Assembly: GCA_965215315.1 (NCBI GenBank)
Contig: CBDCDB010000008.1
Location: forward strand, 3,782,001-3,846,000
DNA: 64,000 nucleotides
Direction: 5' to 3'
DNA from: Truepera sp965215315
Lineage (GTDB): Bacteria; Deinococcota; Deinococci; Deinococcales; Trueperaceae
Position numbers and translations under genes: made by a program. Below, piece after piece: positions 35,302 through 43,089 of the stretch. How positions within the stretch are numbered: position 1 is the first letter of the stretch; each line of letters starts with the position of its first letter. Below the pieces are notes generated by a model that was given only the letters and a program-made list of their open reading frames with translations, had not been told where the DNA came from and did not search any database.

Positions 35302-37263
35302 ATGCCTCAGCCCCAAAATCGTACCAAGCTAGTTCTGTACCCGCTTATCGCCACAGCTATGCTCCTTGGCTTGGTCGTAAGTTGCGCAGACGCCCCGACC
35401 GCAGCCGCCGGTGACGCCTTTAAGCTCGAGCCTACCCCAGACAGCCTCTCACATACCGCTTTGTACAAGCCTGTACCTGAGGGTAAGGTAGGTCCAAATG
35501 CTAAAAAAATTATCAGAGATACAAGTGCTAGCGACGGCAAAGCTGCGGCTTTATACCGCACAGGTGAAGGGGTGAGTTTTAAGCTAAGCGCGTTTCAAAG
35601 TGGAACCTACACGGTCAAGGTAAGGGCTAGAGGTGATGTTTATCAGGGGCCACCCGAGATGCGCTTAAGCTTGAACGGTAAACGCATAGGCAGTGACAAG
35701 CCTGTCGCAACCAAAAGCTATACCGATTATCTCCTTGGCGATATCGCTCTAGAGCAAGATCAGGTCTTAAAGGTTATGTTTACCAACGACAAGTGGGACG
35801 GCTCACGCGACAAAGACCGCAACCTCTACATCGATTATCTGGATATGACGCCGACGGGTTACGAGCCGCCCACACCCACGCCTGAGCCCACCGATCCCGA
35901 GCCGACTGAGCCTGGTGCACCGGTGAGCGTAAGCGTGGACTGGAACAACGGGCTTTACCAGACTACCCCGTTCAGCTACGGCCTCAACCTGTTTCAAGGA
36001 TTCGACCCCGAACTGGCGAGAAGCCCCCGCTACAACGACAACTTGGCCTACATGAACCCGGGTCTGGTGCGCTACCACTCATGGGAGATGATGGGCGACT
36101 CTAAATCCACGCGCAACGGCTGGATTGACCGAGAGAACCGCCGCTGGGACGCCGAAAAGATTCACAGGGCGCTGGGAGGCCCACGTTTGAAAGCTGCGCG
36201 CGCTATCAACATCCCCAGCTGGCCAAGTTGGATGGACGCCAACGGCGACGAGTTTTTAGATGCCGACCAAGTCGACGCCTTCGCCGCTTGGTGCGCCGAG
36301 TTGGTACGCATCGTTAATAAGGAGTACAAGCATGAAGTTGAATATTGGGAGCCGACCAACGAGCGCGACAACCTCTACTATGTACAGTTTAACGGCGGCC
36401 CTGACCGATTGGACGAACTGATTGACATCTATAACCGCGCCGCCCGCGCGATGAAGGCGGTTGATGAGACGATCAAGGTTGGTGGACCGGCCTTCACCCG
36501 CCCGGACCTCGTCCAGCAAGTCGAGCGGTTTGTCGCCGGGACGGCGAATCAGAGCCCGCGTACGCTCGATTTCTTGTCGATCCACGGCTACGCCAGCGGT
36601 GACAGGAACGATTCCGACACCCAAATCTATAACCGCGTCCTGAACGCCGACGACCCGGCGGCGGGCTCGCGCGCCAAAACAGCGGCGGACGTGCGGGGCA
36701 TCGTGGACCGCGTGAGCCGGGGACGCCGAATTCCGGTCTGGTTCGATGAGTACAACATCAGTTGGACTTACACGAACAACGACCCACGGATGCAGAACCA
36801 TAAAGGCGCGGTCTACGACGCGCTCGCCGTGGTGCACTTTGCCGACGCCGGGATGGACGCGACCGCCGCTTGGAACGAGCAAGACGGCATTTACGGGAAA
36901 GCCGACAACGACGGCGTGCTGCGCCCGAGCGCCCACGTATTTCACCTTATGAACGCGTTTATGGTCGGCAGGCGCGTGGCGACAGACTCGGGCGATCCCG
37001 CCGCGGTCGTTCCTTTCGCCGTACGCGACGACAGCGCCGGAACGCGCAGCGTCCTACTCATCAACCGCTCGAACACCCTGCAAGAGATTGTCGCCGACTT
37101 CGGCGGCTGGCGTCCCAGAAGCGAGGTGCTCAGCCGTTACGAGGTCTCGGCTTCGGGCTTCTCACAAACGACTGTCGCCGCTAGCGACCTCTCCGGCACT
37201 CTCGCTATCCCCCCACATTCGGTCACGCTAATCGTCGACAAGCGCAGGAACCGCTACCGCTGA
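35302..37263 (+). CDS. Secreted xylan-binding glycoside hydrolase, clan GH-A
   Basis: This 653-residue lipoprotein has a signal ending LVVSCADA, with lipidation at that Cys. Residues about 75-185 form a carbohydrate-binding module like the Ca-dependent xylan binders CBM36/60 (GTYTVKVRARGD and RNLYIDYLDM). A linker rich in Pro, Thr and Glu (PPTPTPEPTDPEPTEP) follows. The catalytic part is a (beta/alpha)8 barrel with EPTNERDNLYY (acid/base Glu) and WFDEYNISW (nucleophile Glu), closest in pattern to GH39-like xylosidases/xylanases. It would act on xylan outside the cell. It is GC-rich and has one CTCGAG in 2 kb, suggesting it was acquired. AAAGGT precedes the ATG. Confidence 0.82.
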   Translation: MPQPQNRTKLVLYPLIATAMLLGLVVSCADAPTAAAGDAFKLEPTPDSLSHTALYKPVPEGKVGPNAKKIIRDTSASDGKAAALYRTGEGVSFKLSAFQSGTYTVKVRARGDVYQGPPEMRLSLNGKRIGSDKPVATKSYTDYLLGDIALEQDQVLKVMFTNDKWDGSRDKDRNLYIDYLDMTPTGYEPPTPTPEPTDPEPTEPGAPVSVSVDWNNGLYQTTPFSYGLNLFQGFDPELARSPRYNDNLAYMNPGLVRYHSWEMMGDSKSTRNGWIDRENRRWDAEKIHRALGGPRLKAARAINIPSWPSWMDANGDEFLDADQVDAFAAWCAELVRIVNKEYKHEVEYWEPTNERDNLYYVQFNGGPDRLDELIDIYNRAARAMKAVDETIKVGGPAFTRPDLVQQVERFVAGTANQSPRTLDFLSIHGYASGDRNDSDTQIYNRVLNADDPAAGSRAKTAADVRGIVDRVSRGRRIPVWFDEYNISWTYTNNDPRMQNHKGAVYDALAVVHFADAGMDATAAWNEQDGIYGKADNDGVLRPSAHVFHLMNAFMVGRRVATDSGDPAAVVPFAVRDDSAGTRSVLLINRSNTLQEIVADFGGWRPRSEVLSRYEVSASGFSQTTVAASDLSGTLAIPPHSVTLIVDKRRNRYR

Positions 37264-37386
37264 GGGCCGGACGCCTAGACTAACCGGCGTCCCTGTAAAG
37301 CCGGTTTTACACGGCCCAACCTACTTCGGCCCCTTTCCAGCGAGGGAAGGTGGACCGGTTTCTCACCTACCCCGAAAGGAAATCTC

Positions 37387-37509
37387 TTGAAACTTGGCAT
37401 CCGTGACTACCCTGAACACGCATCCTACGCGTGTCCGCAACGCGTGCAGGAGGTGGGCGTGTCGTTTGTCGGTCGGTCGGCTCGCGGCGTCTGCTTGGGC
37501 ACGGGCTAA
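37387..37509 (+). pseudogene. N-terminal remnant of a GH42 beta-galactosidase
   Basis: From TTG 37387, behind AAAGGAAA, the translation reads KLGIRDYPEHASYACPQRVQEVGVSFVG and stops after about 40 codons. This closely follows the opening of GH42 enzymes (LGVxYYPEHW, then xxMxExGxxxVRIGEFAW), with residues missing in between. The rest of the gene is gone. The stretch 37264-37611 otherwise shows nothing. Confidence 0.5.
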
Positions 37510-37644
37510 AACCTGGTGTGGCAGCTCATTGCAAACCCGGTCGGACGTGCCGGACATATACGCCGCTTACCGGAGCGCCCCACGAGCGTCTCTAGCTGAC
37601 GAGGGGAACGCTGATGACCCCGCGCCTCAAGTGGGAGCCACCAA

Positions 37645-38480
37645 ATGAGTCTGTCAAATGAGGGGGCTGACGACGTGTCACCCGACGCCGACCAGCCCGC
37701 CGTGCGTTTCCCCTGCGGTCAGGGTGTTACAACTTGTGACGCGGCGACCGGCGCACCCGTCAGCGCTACGCACGCCGCGCAGCCGGGTCTGAACTTTTTG
37801 CTTGACGACGCCGTGGGCGACTGGCACAACGCGTCGTTCGCGTGGGGTAAGGGCTTTGTGATGACAGACGCGGGCGCGGCGCGTTGGAATCATCCCGCTG
37901 AGGTCGAGGTCGGGCCGGACGGGTTGAGCTGCCGCTACGATCTCCTGCCGGACCTCGAGCTGCGGGTCGAGCGGCGCTTTGGGGCGTCTTGGAGGGAGCG
38001 TTACCGCCTGCACAACCGCGGGGCGCGTCCGCTGGAGGTGAGCTCGTTGGCCTTCAGCACGCCTTTCTGGGACCTTTACGGAGAGGCGCGTGAGGCGCTG
38101 GCGGGGGCGTGCTGCGCGCACCTCTGGACCGGCGGCAGCGCCTCGTACGCCTGGGTGCTGCCGCTGCACGGGGCGGGGACCAGGGTTGGGCTTGCGGCTC
38201 ACGGCGGGCGAGCTGTGGAGCTACTCGGTCGAGTCACACAACGCCTACACCGGCGAGACGCGCGGTCACTTGTACCTGCACGTCACCGACCACGCCCGCG
38301 CACCCCACGCGATGGGCGGCCAACCGCGCTTCATGCTCGAGCCGGACGAAACTTTTGACCTCGCCTGGCACCTCGGCTGGTTTGCCGACTTCGCGGCGTT
38401 CGAGCCCGTGGTCGGTCTGCCCGCCCACCTGCCGCGTCTGGCGACAAGGGTCGGCGAGGCGCTCGTGCTCGAGCCCGGCA
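37645..38480 (+). pseudogene. Truncated glycosidase-like gene (N-terminal beta domain)
   Basis: About 280 codons remain of a larger protein. The residues (RYDLLPDLELRVERRFGASWRERYRLHNRG, then HLWTGGSASYAWVLPLHGAG) look like the N-terminal beta-sandwich of a six-hairpin glycosidase; I cannot name the family. The frame changes near 38205, between AAHGG and ELWSYSVESHNAYTGET. The reading frame then ends abruptly near 38480, where an IS5-family remnant begins. ATG 37612 with GAGGGG upstream may be the original start, in another frame. It is GC-rich like its upstream neighbour. Confidence 0.65.
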
Positions 38481-39365
38481 TTGATAAGACCAGCAATAAG
38501 GTTGAAGCGTAGGGCGAAGCGCTTGCGCCGGTTGCGGTAGGTTTCTTTGAGAATGCGCCAGATCATGAACGAGCGAATCACGTGTTCAACCGCGATGCGA
38601 AAGCGACCTAAAGCATGGTTGTACTGTTTGTGCTCAGCGCTTAGGTCTTTGCCTTTAGGCTTTTTGAAGGGTAAGCAAGTCTGTGGATGTCGTGAAGCAA
38701 GCCCTTGATGACCACTGTCGGCGACGTACCAGACTTCAGCTTGGCATCTTGGTGCGGTGTCTTTGAACAGGGCGTAGTCGTTTGGCCCTTTAGCATGAGC
38801 TGTAGAGAGAATTTTAGAACTGCTCGCGTCAATTAGCACTTGACTTTTCAGGTACTAGGCCCACTAGGGCCGGGCTATGCCCGTACTGGCGTGTGGCACC
38901 GCTTTTTTCCACATCTTGGACAAAATGGCATGTTCGGCTTGCGCCTCCACCGGGCCTGTCCGCTAGAGTAGTGCCGCTACTTTGTTTGGGTCGTTCAATC
39001 GGTGTTTCAGTGACGTCACCGAGCATCACCGTCCACTCGGTCTCGGTAACGTCACGCCGCTTCGGTAAACTAAACTTGCCCAAAGCCATGAGCGCGTCTT
39101 CCACTTTGGTGATGACGCGGTTTGCCGTAGCTTCGTGAACGCCGTAGCTCGCTGCGATATGAACCTGCGTTCGATAGTCTCGCCAGTACGACATGACCAA
39201 AAGCAGTTTGTCCTCTAGGCAAAGCTTGCTTGTACGCCCCACTTTCTTCTTGTTTCGCTCGGCTTCACGCATAACCGCTACCATATCGGTGAATACAGGT
39301 GGCTTCACGCCCGTCAACCGTTTGAACGCCGCTGGCTTCAGTTCTCTTATCGCTTCGTATCGCAT
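38480..39365 (-). pseudogene. IS5-family transposase, split by foreign scrap
   Basis: The N-terminal part (from 39365) has the helix-turn-helix typical of the DDE_Tnp_4 group (LCLEDKLLLVMSYWRDYRTQVHIAASYGVHEATANRVI). The C-terminal part (38490-38850) holds VLIDASSSKILSTAHAKGPNDYALFKDT and RFRIAVEHVIRSFMIWRILKETYRNRRKRF. Between them lies about 130 bp of unrelated DNA, of which 50 bp (38915-38964) equals part of the IS1 transposase gene at 34444-34493 except for two bases. The last C-terminal codons are lost. Confidence 0.8.
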
Positions 39366-39407
39366 ACCCTTACTTTGGACTCTACGGAATTACTTTCGCA
39401 AGAGGTC
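38480..39407 (-). mobile_element. IS5-family (DDE_Tnp_4 type) remnant
   Basis: The right end (GACCTCTTGCGAAAG on the minus strand) reaches 39407. The left end is missing: the transposase stops matching near 38480, inside its last codons, and abuts the glycosidase fragment. It also contains foreign sequence at about 38852-38980. Confidence 0.75.
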
Positions 39408-40600
39408 TAGTACTCCGACCAGGTAGCACTTTAAGACACTAACCGTTAAGAATAGACAATGCCAGCAGCTACCAAGCTACACCTCAGGATGGAAGCGCGG
39501 GATGAGCTTGAGAAGCTGGCCTGCTCGAACAGACGTTCAGTGAGAGAAAAGACGCGAGCCCGGATATTACTGCTGTCGGACATCGACGGTGAAGAAGGCG
39601 CATTAAAGGTTGGAGAGACATGTAAAAAGCTAAGGGTCAGCGCACCTACCGTGGTACGGGTCAAAAAGGCATTGCTGGCAAGAGGTGTAGGGTCGGTAGT
39701 TCACCAAGAGCAAACGAGGCGCAAAGCTCGGGTGTTAGACGGAGCAGCAGAGGCGTTTCTGATTGCCAGCGTTTGTAGCACTGCCCCGGAAGGGCGTAAG
39801 CGCTGGACGTTGGCGTTACTCAAAGACAAGTTGATTGCGGCGGGCTATGTCGACGAGGTTGCTAAAAAAACCGTTAGACAAACGCTCAAAAAAACGAACT
39901 CAAGCCCTGGCTAAAGAAATGTTGGGTTATTCCGCCCAAAGCGAATGCTCGCTTTGTCGCGCGAATGGAAGATATCCCCGAGGTTTATCAGCGCCCACAC
40001 GACCCCAAGCGACCCCTAGTCTGTCTGGACGAAGCCTGTAAGCAGCTCACCTCGAGCGCCCGAGACCCGTTGGCGACACGCCCAGGGCAAGTCGAACGCA
40101 CGGACTACGAATATGTGCTCACGGTCAAGCCAACTTGTTCATGCTCTTTGCACCCCTTAAGGCTTGGCGTGAAGTGCTGGTGCGCCAAACCCGCAACGCT
40201 AGCGATTATGCCCATGTTATCCGCTATCTGATAGACGCGTGTTTTCCCGAAGCCGACAAAATTGTGCTGGTTCAGGACAACTTGAGTACCCATCAGCTCA
40301 GCAGCCTCTACCAAACCTTTGCTCCCGCTGAAGCACTGCGTTTGGCTCAAAAACTTGAGATTCACTACACCCCGGTGCATGGTTCATGGCTGAATATGGC
40401 AGAAATCGAGCTTTCCGTATTGGCTAAGCAGTGCTTGGCTGAACACGTTACCTCTACAGCTACCCTTGGAACAGACACGCAAGTTTGGGCGTCTAGGCGT
40501 AATGACCATAAAAATACCGTCAACTGGCGTTTCACCACCGATGATGCTCGCGTTAAGCTCAAACGACTCTATCCCTCTGTTCTACTTGGTTAGAGTACTA
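39408..40600 (+). mobile_element. IS630-family element (copy A)
   Basis: The ends are TAGTACTCCGACCA (39408-39421) and, inverted, TAGTACTCTAACCA (40587-40600). The element is 1193 bp. Its right-hand TA is also the left-hand TA of the next IS630 element. Confidence 0.85.
39459..40593 (+). pseudogene. IS630-family transposase (copy A), frameshifted
   Basis: Part 1 (39459-39914) is the helix-turn-helix half, starting MPAATKLHLRMEARDELEKL. A run of seven A (39888-39894) leads in the -1 frame to KKNELKPWLKKCW and PLVCLDEACKQLTS, the usual frameshift fusion in this group. A second break near 40125, between DYEYV and ANLFMLFAPLKAW, is not programmed and inactivates the gene. Part 2 (to 40593) has the DDE residues in LVQDNLSTH and NMAEIELSVL. 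Confidence 0.85.
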
Positions 40601-41775
40601 GTAGGCTGTCAGTTTAGGTTTACAGGATAAAGCCGAGCCAGTTTGATGCGGGCGTCAGTGGTCGTGAATTGCCAGTTGACTTTGGTGCCGAGGGCGTTGC
40701 GTTCGAGCGTCCAGGCACAGACCTCTTGAGTGAGCAAAGCTAGGTCAGCGATACGCCTGTCTAAACACTGCTTGCTAAGCGCGGCGAATTCGATTTCAAC
40801 GGCGTTGAGCCAACTGCCATGCTTAGGCGTGTGGTGTAACTCGAGCTTGGCGGCGAGGCGATGCGCCTCTCTGGGTTCAAAGGCTTCATACAGTGAAGCT
40901 TTTGAATGGGTGTTGAGCTGGTCGAGTACCACGATAATCCGTTGTGCCTCGGGAAAGAACTCGTCTACAAGTCGCTTCATGCAAGCGGCAAACTCTAGCT
41001 TGGTGCGCCGCTGCGTCACCATCACCTCGCGCCAACCCAAGAGCGGTGCAAACAGCCCGAATACGTTAGCCGTGCCGTTTCTGACGTACTCGAAATCGAA
41101 ACGGGCAAGCTGCCCAGGTTTTGCCGGTATGACCTGACGCTTATCCCCAATTAGGTAACACGGACGTTCATCAACGCAGACGACCGGATATTTCGGATTG
41201 AGAGGTCGTTCATAGACGTCCAAGACATCTTCCATGTGAGCGACAAACCTGACACTTGCCTCCGGTGGAATACACCACTGCTCTTTTAAGTGCGGTGATA
41301 GTTCGTTTTTCCAAGTGTTTGGCGTACCGTTTCGTGCGAGATGGTGCTGACGACCTCGAGTTCCACAAGTTTATCTGCAAGCATTCGCCACGTCCACCCT
41401 GCGTGTCCTGCGGGCGCTTCACTACAGGCGAGCGCAATCAGCCTAGCTTCGCCACGACCATCAAGTTTACGAGGCTTGAACCTTATCGCCTGGGCGTAGC
41501 CGAGCGCCGCTTGAAGTCCCTGCTCGGCAAACAGCCGTTTCGTGCGCCACACGGTTGTACTCACTATCCCTAGCACCTTGGCAATTTCTATATCGCTAAG
41601 GTGTTCACCGTTGGTATCTGCTAGCAGCAGAATGCGAGCCCGGTCGATCTTCCGAACGCGGGCGCTACCTTTACGCGTCATAGTTTTGAGCTGGTCTCGT
41701 TCTTCTCCGCTTAAGCTGATCTCTCGTCTTCGCATCCTCTAGCTTACTTTGCATACCTTTGTTGACGGACTACTA
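40599..41775 (-). mobile_element. IS630-family element (copy B)
   Basis: The ends TAGTAGGCTGTCA (40599) and, inverted, TAGTAGTCCGTCA (ending 41775) bound 1177 bp. It sits directly against copy A with a shared TA and has landed in an IS1-family fragment on the right. It encodes one transposase in two frames. Confidence 0.85.
40609..41735 (-). CDS. IS630-family transposase (copy B), two frames
   Basis: This DDE transposase is made from two overlapping frames. Frame 1 (41286-41735) starts MRRREISLSGEERDQLKTM and contains the helix-turn-helix. Frame 2 (up to 41290) continues with KNELSPHLKEQWCIPP, CVDERPCYL, VVLDQLNTHSKASLYEAF and HGSWLNAVEIEFAAL, which contain the three catalytic acids. The frames join at GGAAAAACG (41304-41312) by -1 slippage, as in related IS630 elements. 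No other break is seen, so it may be active. A fragment of the same element lies at 34142. Confidence 0.82.
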
Positions 41776-41975
41776 ATGCGAGCCTTGGTCTCAGCTGAAA
41801 TGACTTTCTTAGTTGCTTCAGGTACAAGTTGTCGTCCACATCTCCACAAATAGCGCTGTTTACCATTATGGATATGTCTGTTCTTGACAACCGTCTTACT
41901 TTCGCACTTTGGACATTCATCTTTTAGTCTGAATCATTACTTGTGTAGCGCTACCAAAAGTTAGCCTCCCTTACC
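41776..41975 (-). mobile_element. IS1-family fragment (terminal repeat and InsA part)
   Basis: The right end GGTAAGGGAGGCTAACTTTT (minus strand, from 41975) is an IS1-type terminus of the kind seen in cyanobacteria. The frame that follows reads ECPKCESKTVVKN and KQRYLWRCGRQLVPEATKK, an InsA zinc finger. It is cut at 41775 by IS630 copy B. From 41976 to 42091 nothing gene-like is seen. Confidence 0.75.
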
Positions 41976-42091
41976 TGTCTCGCGTTTCTGTGCAAAGTTG
42001 AGCTGAGAGTAGACGAGTATAGCCCAAAGAATCCGAGACTGAGCTGTGTGAGTGAAAAAGATGCGAGTAACGAACGAAAGCTCGAGCGGGT

Positions 42092-43036
42092 TTAGAGCGT
42101 CACCCACACATGCCCGCCCAAATCCATGCGCCCTGCCCGCTCCGCTGTTCGCTGCGCTGGTAGATTATTCTCCCCAATCGTTCCAAAGAGCAGCGTATCT
42201 TCGCTTACGCCATTTTCAACGAGTGCCGCTGCGAGGCGGCGTTGTACCGCTGCGCCGAATCTTCGGCCTCTAAAAGACTTGGCAAGAACGATCTCCATCA
42301 CGCACAGGCCGCTGAGTCCAGTTTTTACGTCGTCTTCAACAGCGGCTACGCCTGCCCAACGGTCGTCTACAAAAATCTCGAACACGTAACCGTCGTCGAG
42401 ATAGCCCTGCATATCTGCTTGGGTCTCGAGCCTGATGACTTCCTGAAGTTCCGGGTGTTCGGCCTGCAACGCCCCGTAAATCGCCGCGTAGTCACCGTAA
42501 AACGCCAGCGACGTGGCCCATTTCAGGGTGACGCGGCGCAACGTCTCAGGTTCGGGTTGCGCCAGCATCACCCTAAGAGGTGCAGCGAGAAGGCGTTTGT
42601 CTCCACCTGCCAGACTGTTTTTTGCGGAGTGCGGCAGGTGTGAAGGCGTATAGAACCGTATTCGCTTAGGTTGAAAGATACGGAACACTTCACAGATGGC
42701 GTCTTTTACGGTGCTAAGGTGTTCGGGCGAAGGAACAGGTTCACTGCTGTACATGACGTCAACAAAAGGTTTGGTCAGGTCGAGCGCGAGAAAACGGATG
42801 CCGGTGAGTAACGTCACCCCCTCAACCTCAATCACCAGGTTTTTGTAAACGCCCGGTTCGGCCCCGACAACCGGACAGTGGTGCTTGAATTCAGTGGCGA
42901 GCGCGTCACTCTCAAAGCGTTCTAAATCTCCGTCCAGCTCCTCCAGAAGATTCGCTGCGATAGTTTCGGCACTCAACCATTTCCGTGCTTGCGGATGAAC
43001 TTTGTGCTGTGCATACGTTAGAAGTCTCTTTCTCAT
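42092..43036 (-). CDS. GNAT-family acetyltransferase-like protein
   Basis: This 314-residue protein has a C-terminal GNAT fold. The acetyl-CoA-binding segment reads MEIVLAKSFRGRRFGAAVQRRLAAAL (the R/QxxGxG/A turn is FRGRRFGAA), followed by LLFGTIGENNLPAQRTAERAGR, the standard last motif. The first 190 residues are not a recognised domain. A TATGCT box lies 5 nt before the ATG, so the transcript is probably leaderless. It is divergent from the GH31 gene, with 53 bases between the two starts. The acceptor molecule is unknown. Confidence 0.85.
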   Translation of the reverse strand: MRKRLLTYAQHKVHPQARKWLSAETIAANLLEELDGDLERFESDALATEFKHHCPVVGAEPGVYKNLVIEVEGVTLLTGIRFLALDLTKPFVDVMYSSEPVPSPEHLSTVKDAICEVFRIFQPKRIRFYTPSHLPHSAKNSLAGGDKRLLAAPLRVMLAQPEPETLRRVTLKWATSLAFYGDYAAIYGALQAEHPELQEVIRLETQADMQGYLDDGYVFEIFVDDRWAGVAAVEDDVKTGLSGLCVMEIVLAKSFRGRRFGAAVQRRLAAALVENGVSEDTLLFGTIGENNLPAQRTAERAGRMDLGGHVWVTL

Positions 43037-43041
43037 AGTTC

Positions 43042-43047
43042 AGCATA
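43042..43047 (-). promoter_or_regulatory. -10 box of a leaderless promoter (GNAT gene)
   Basis: TATGCT on the minus strand ends 5 nt before the ATG at 43036; no ribosome site. Confidence 0.55.
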
Positions 43048-43077
43048 AAACACGCTGAGACTCGCCGCAGGCTGTGC

Positions 43078-43083
43078 TAGCGT
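43078..43083 (+). promoter_or_regulatory. -10-like box of a leaderless promoter (GH31 gene)
   Basis: TAGCGT ends 6 nt before the ATG at 43090, with no Shine-Dalgarno between. It matches the TANNNT spacing seen at other genes in the window. Confidence 0.4.
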
Positions 43084-43089
43084 GGGCTT

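Noticed and set aside
36256..36945. A 229-codon minus-strand frame inside the xylan hydrolase gene
   Set aside because: The opposite strand has catalytic motifs and a complete gene; this frame is a GC-rich shadow.
39408..41775. A composite transposon formed by IS630 copies A and B
   Set aside because: The two elements have different ends and opposite transposase orientation, and no cargo gene lies between them.
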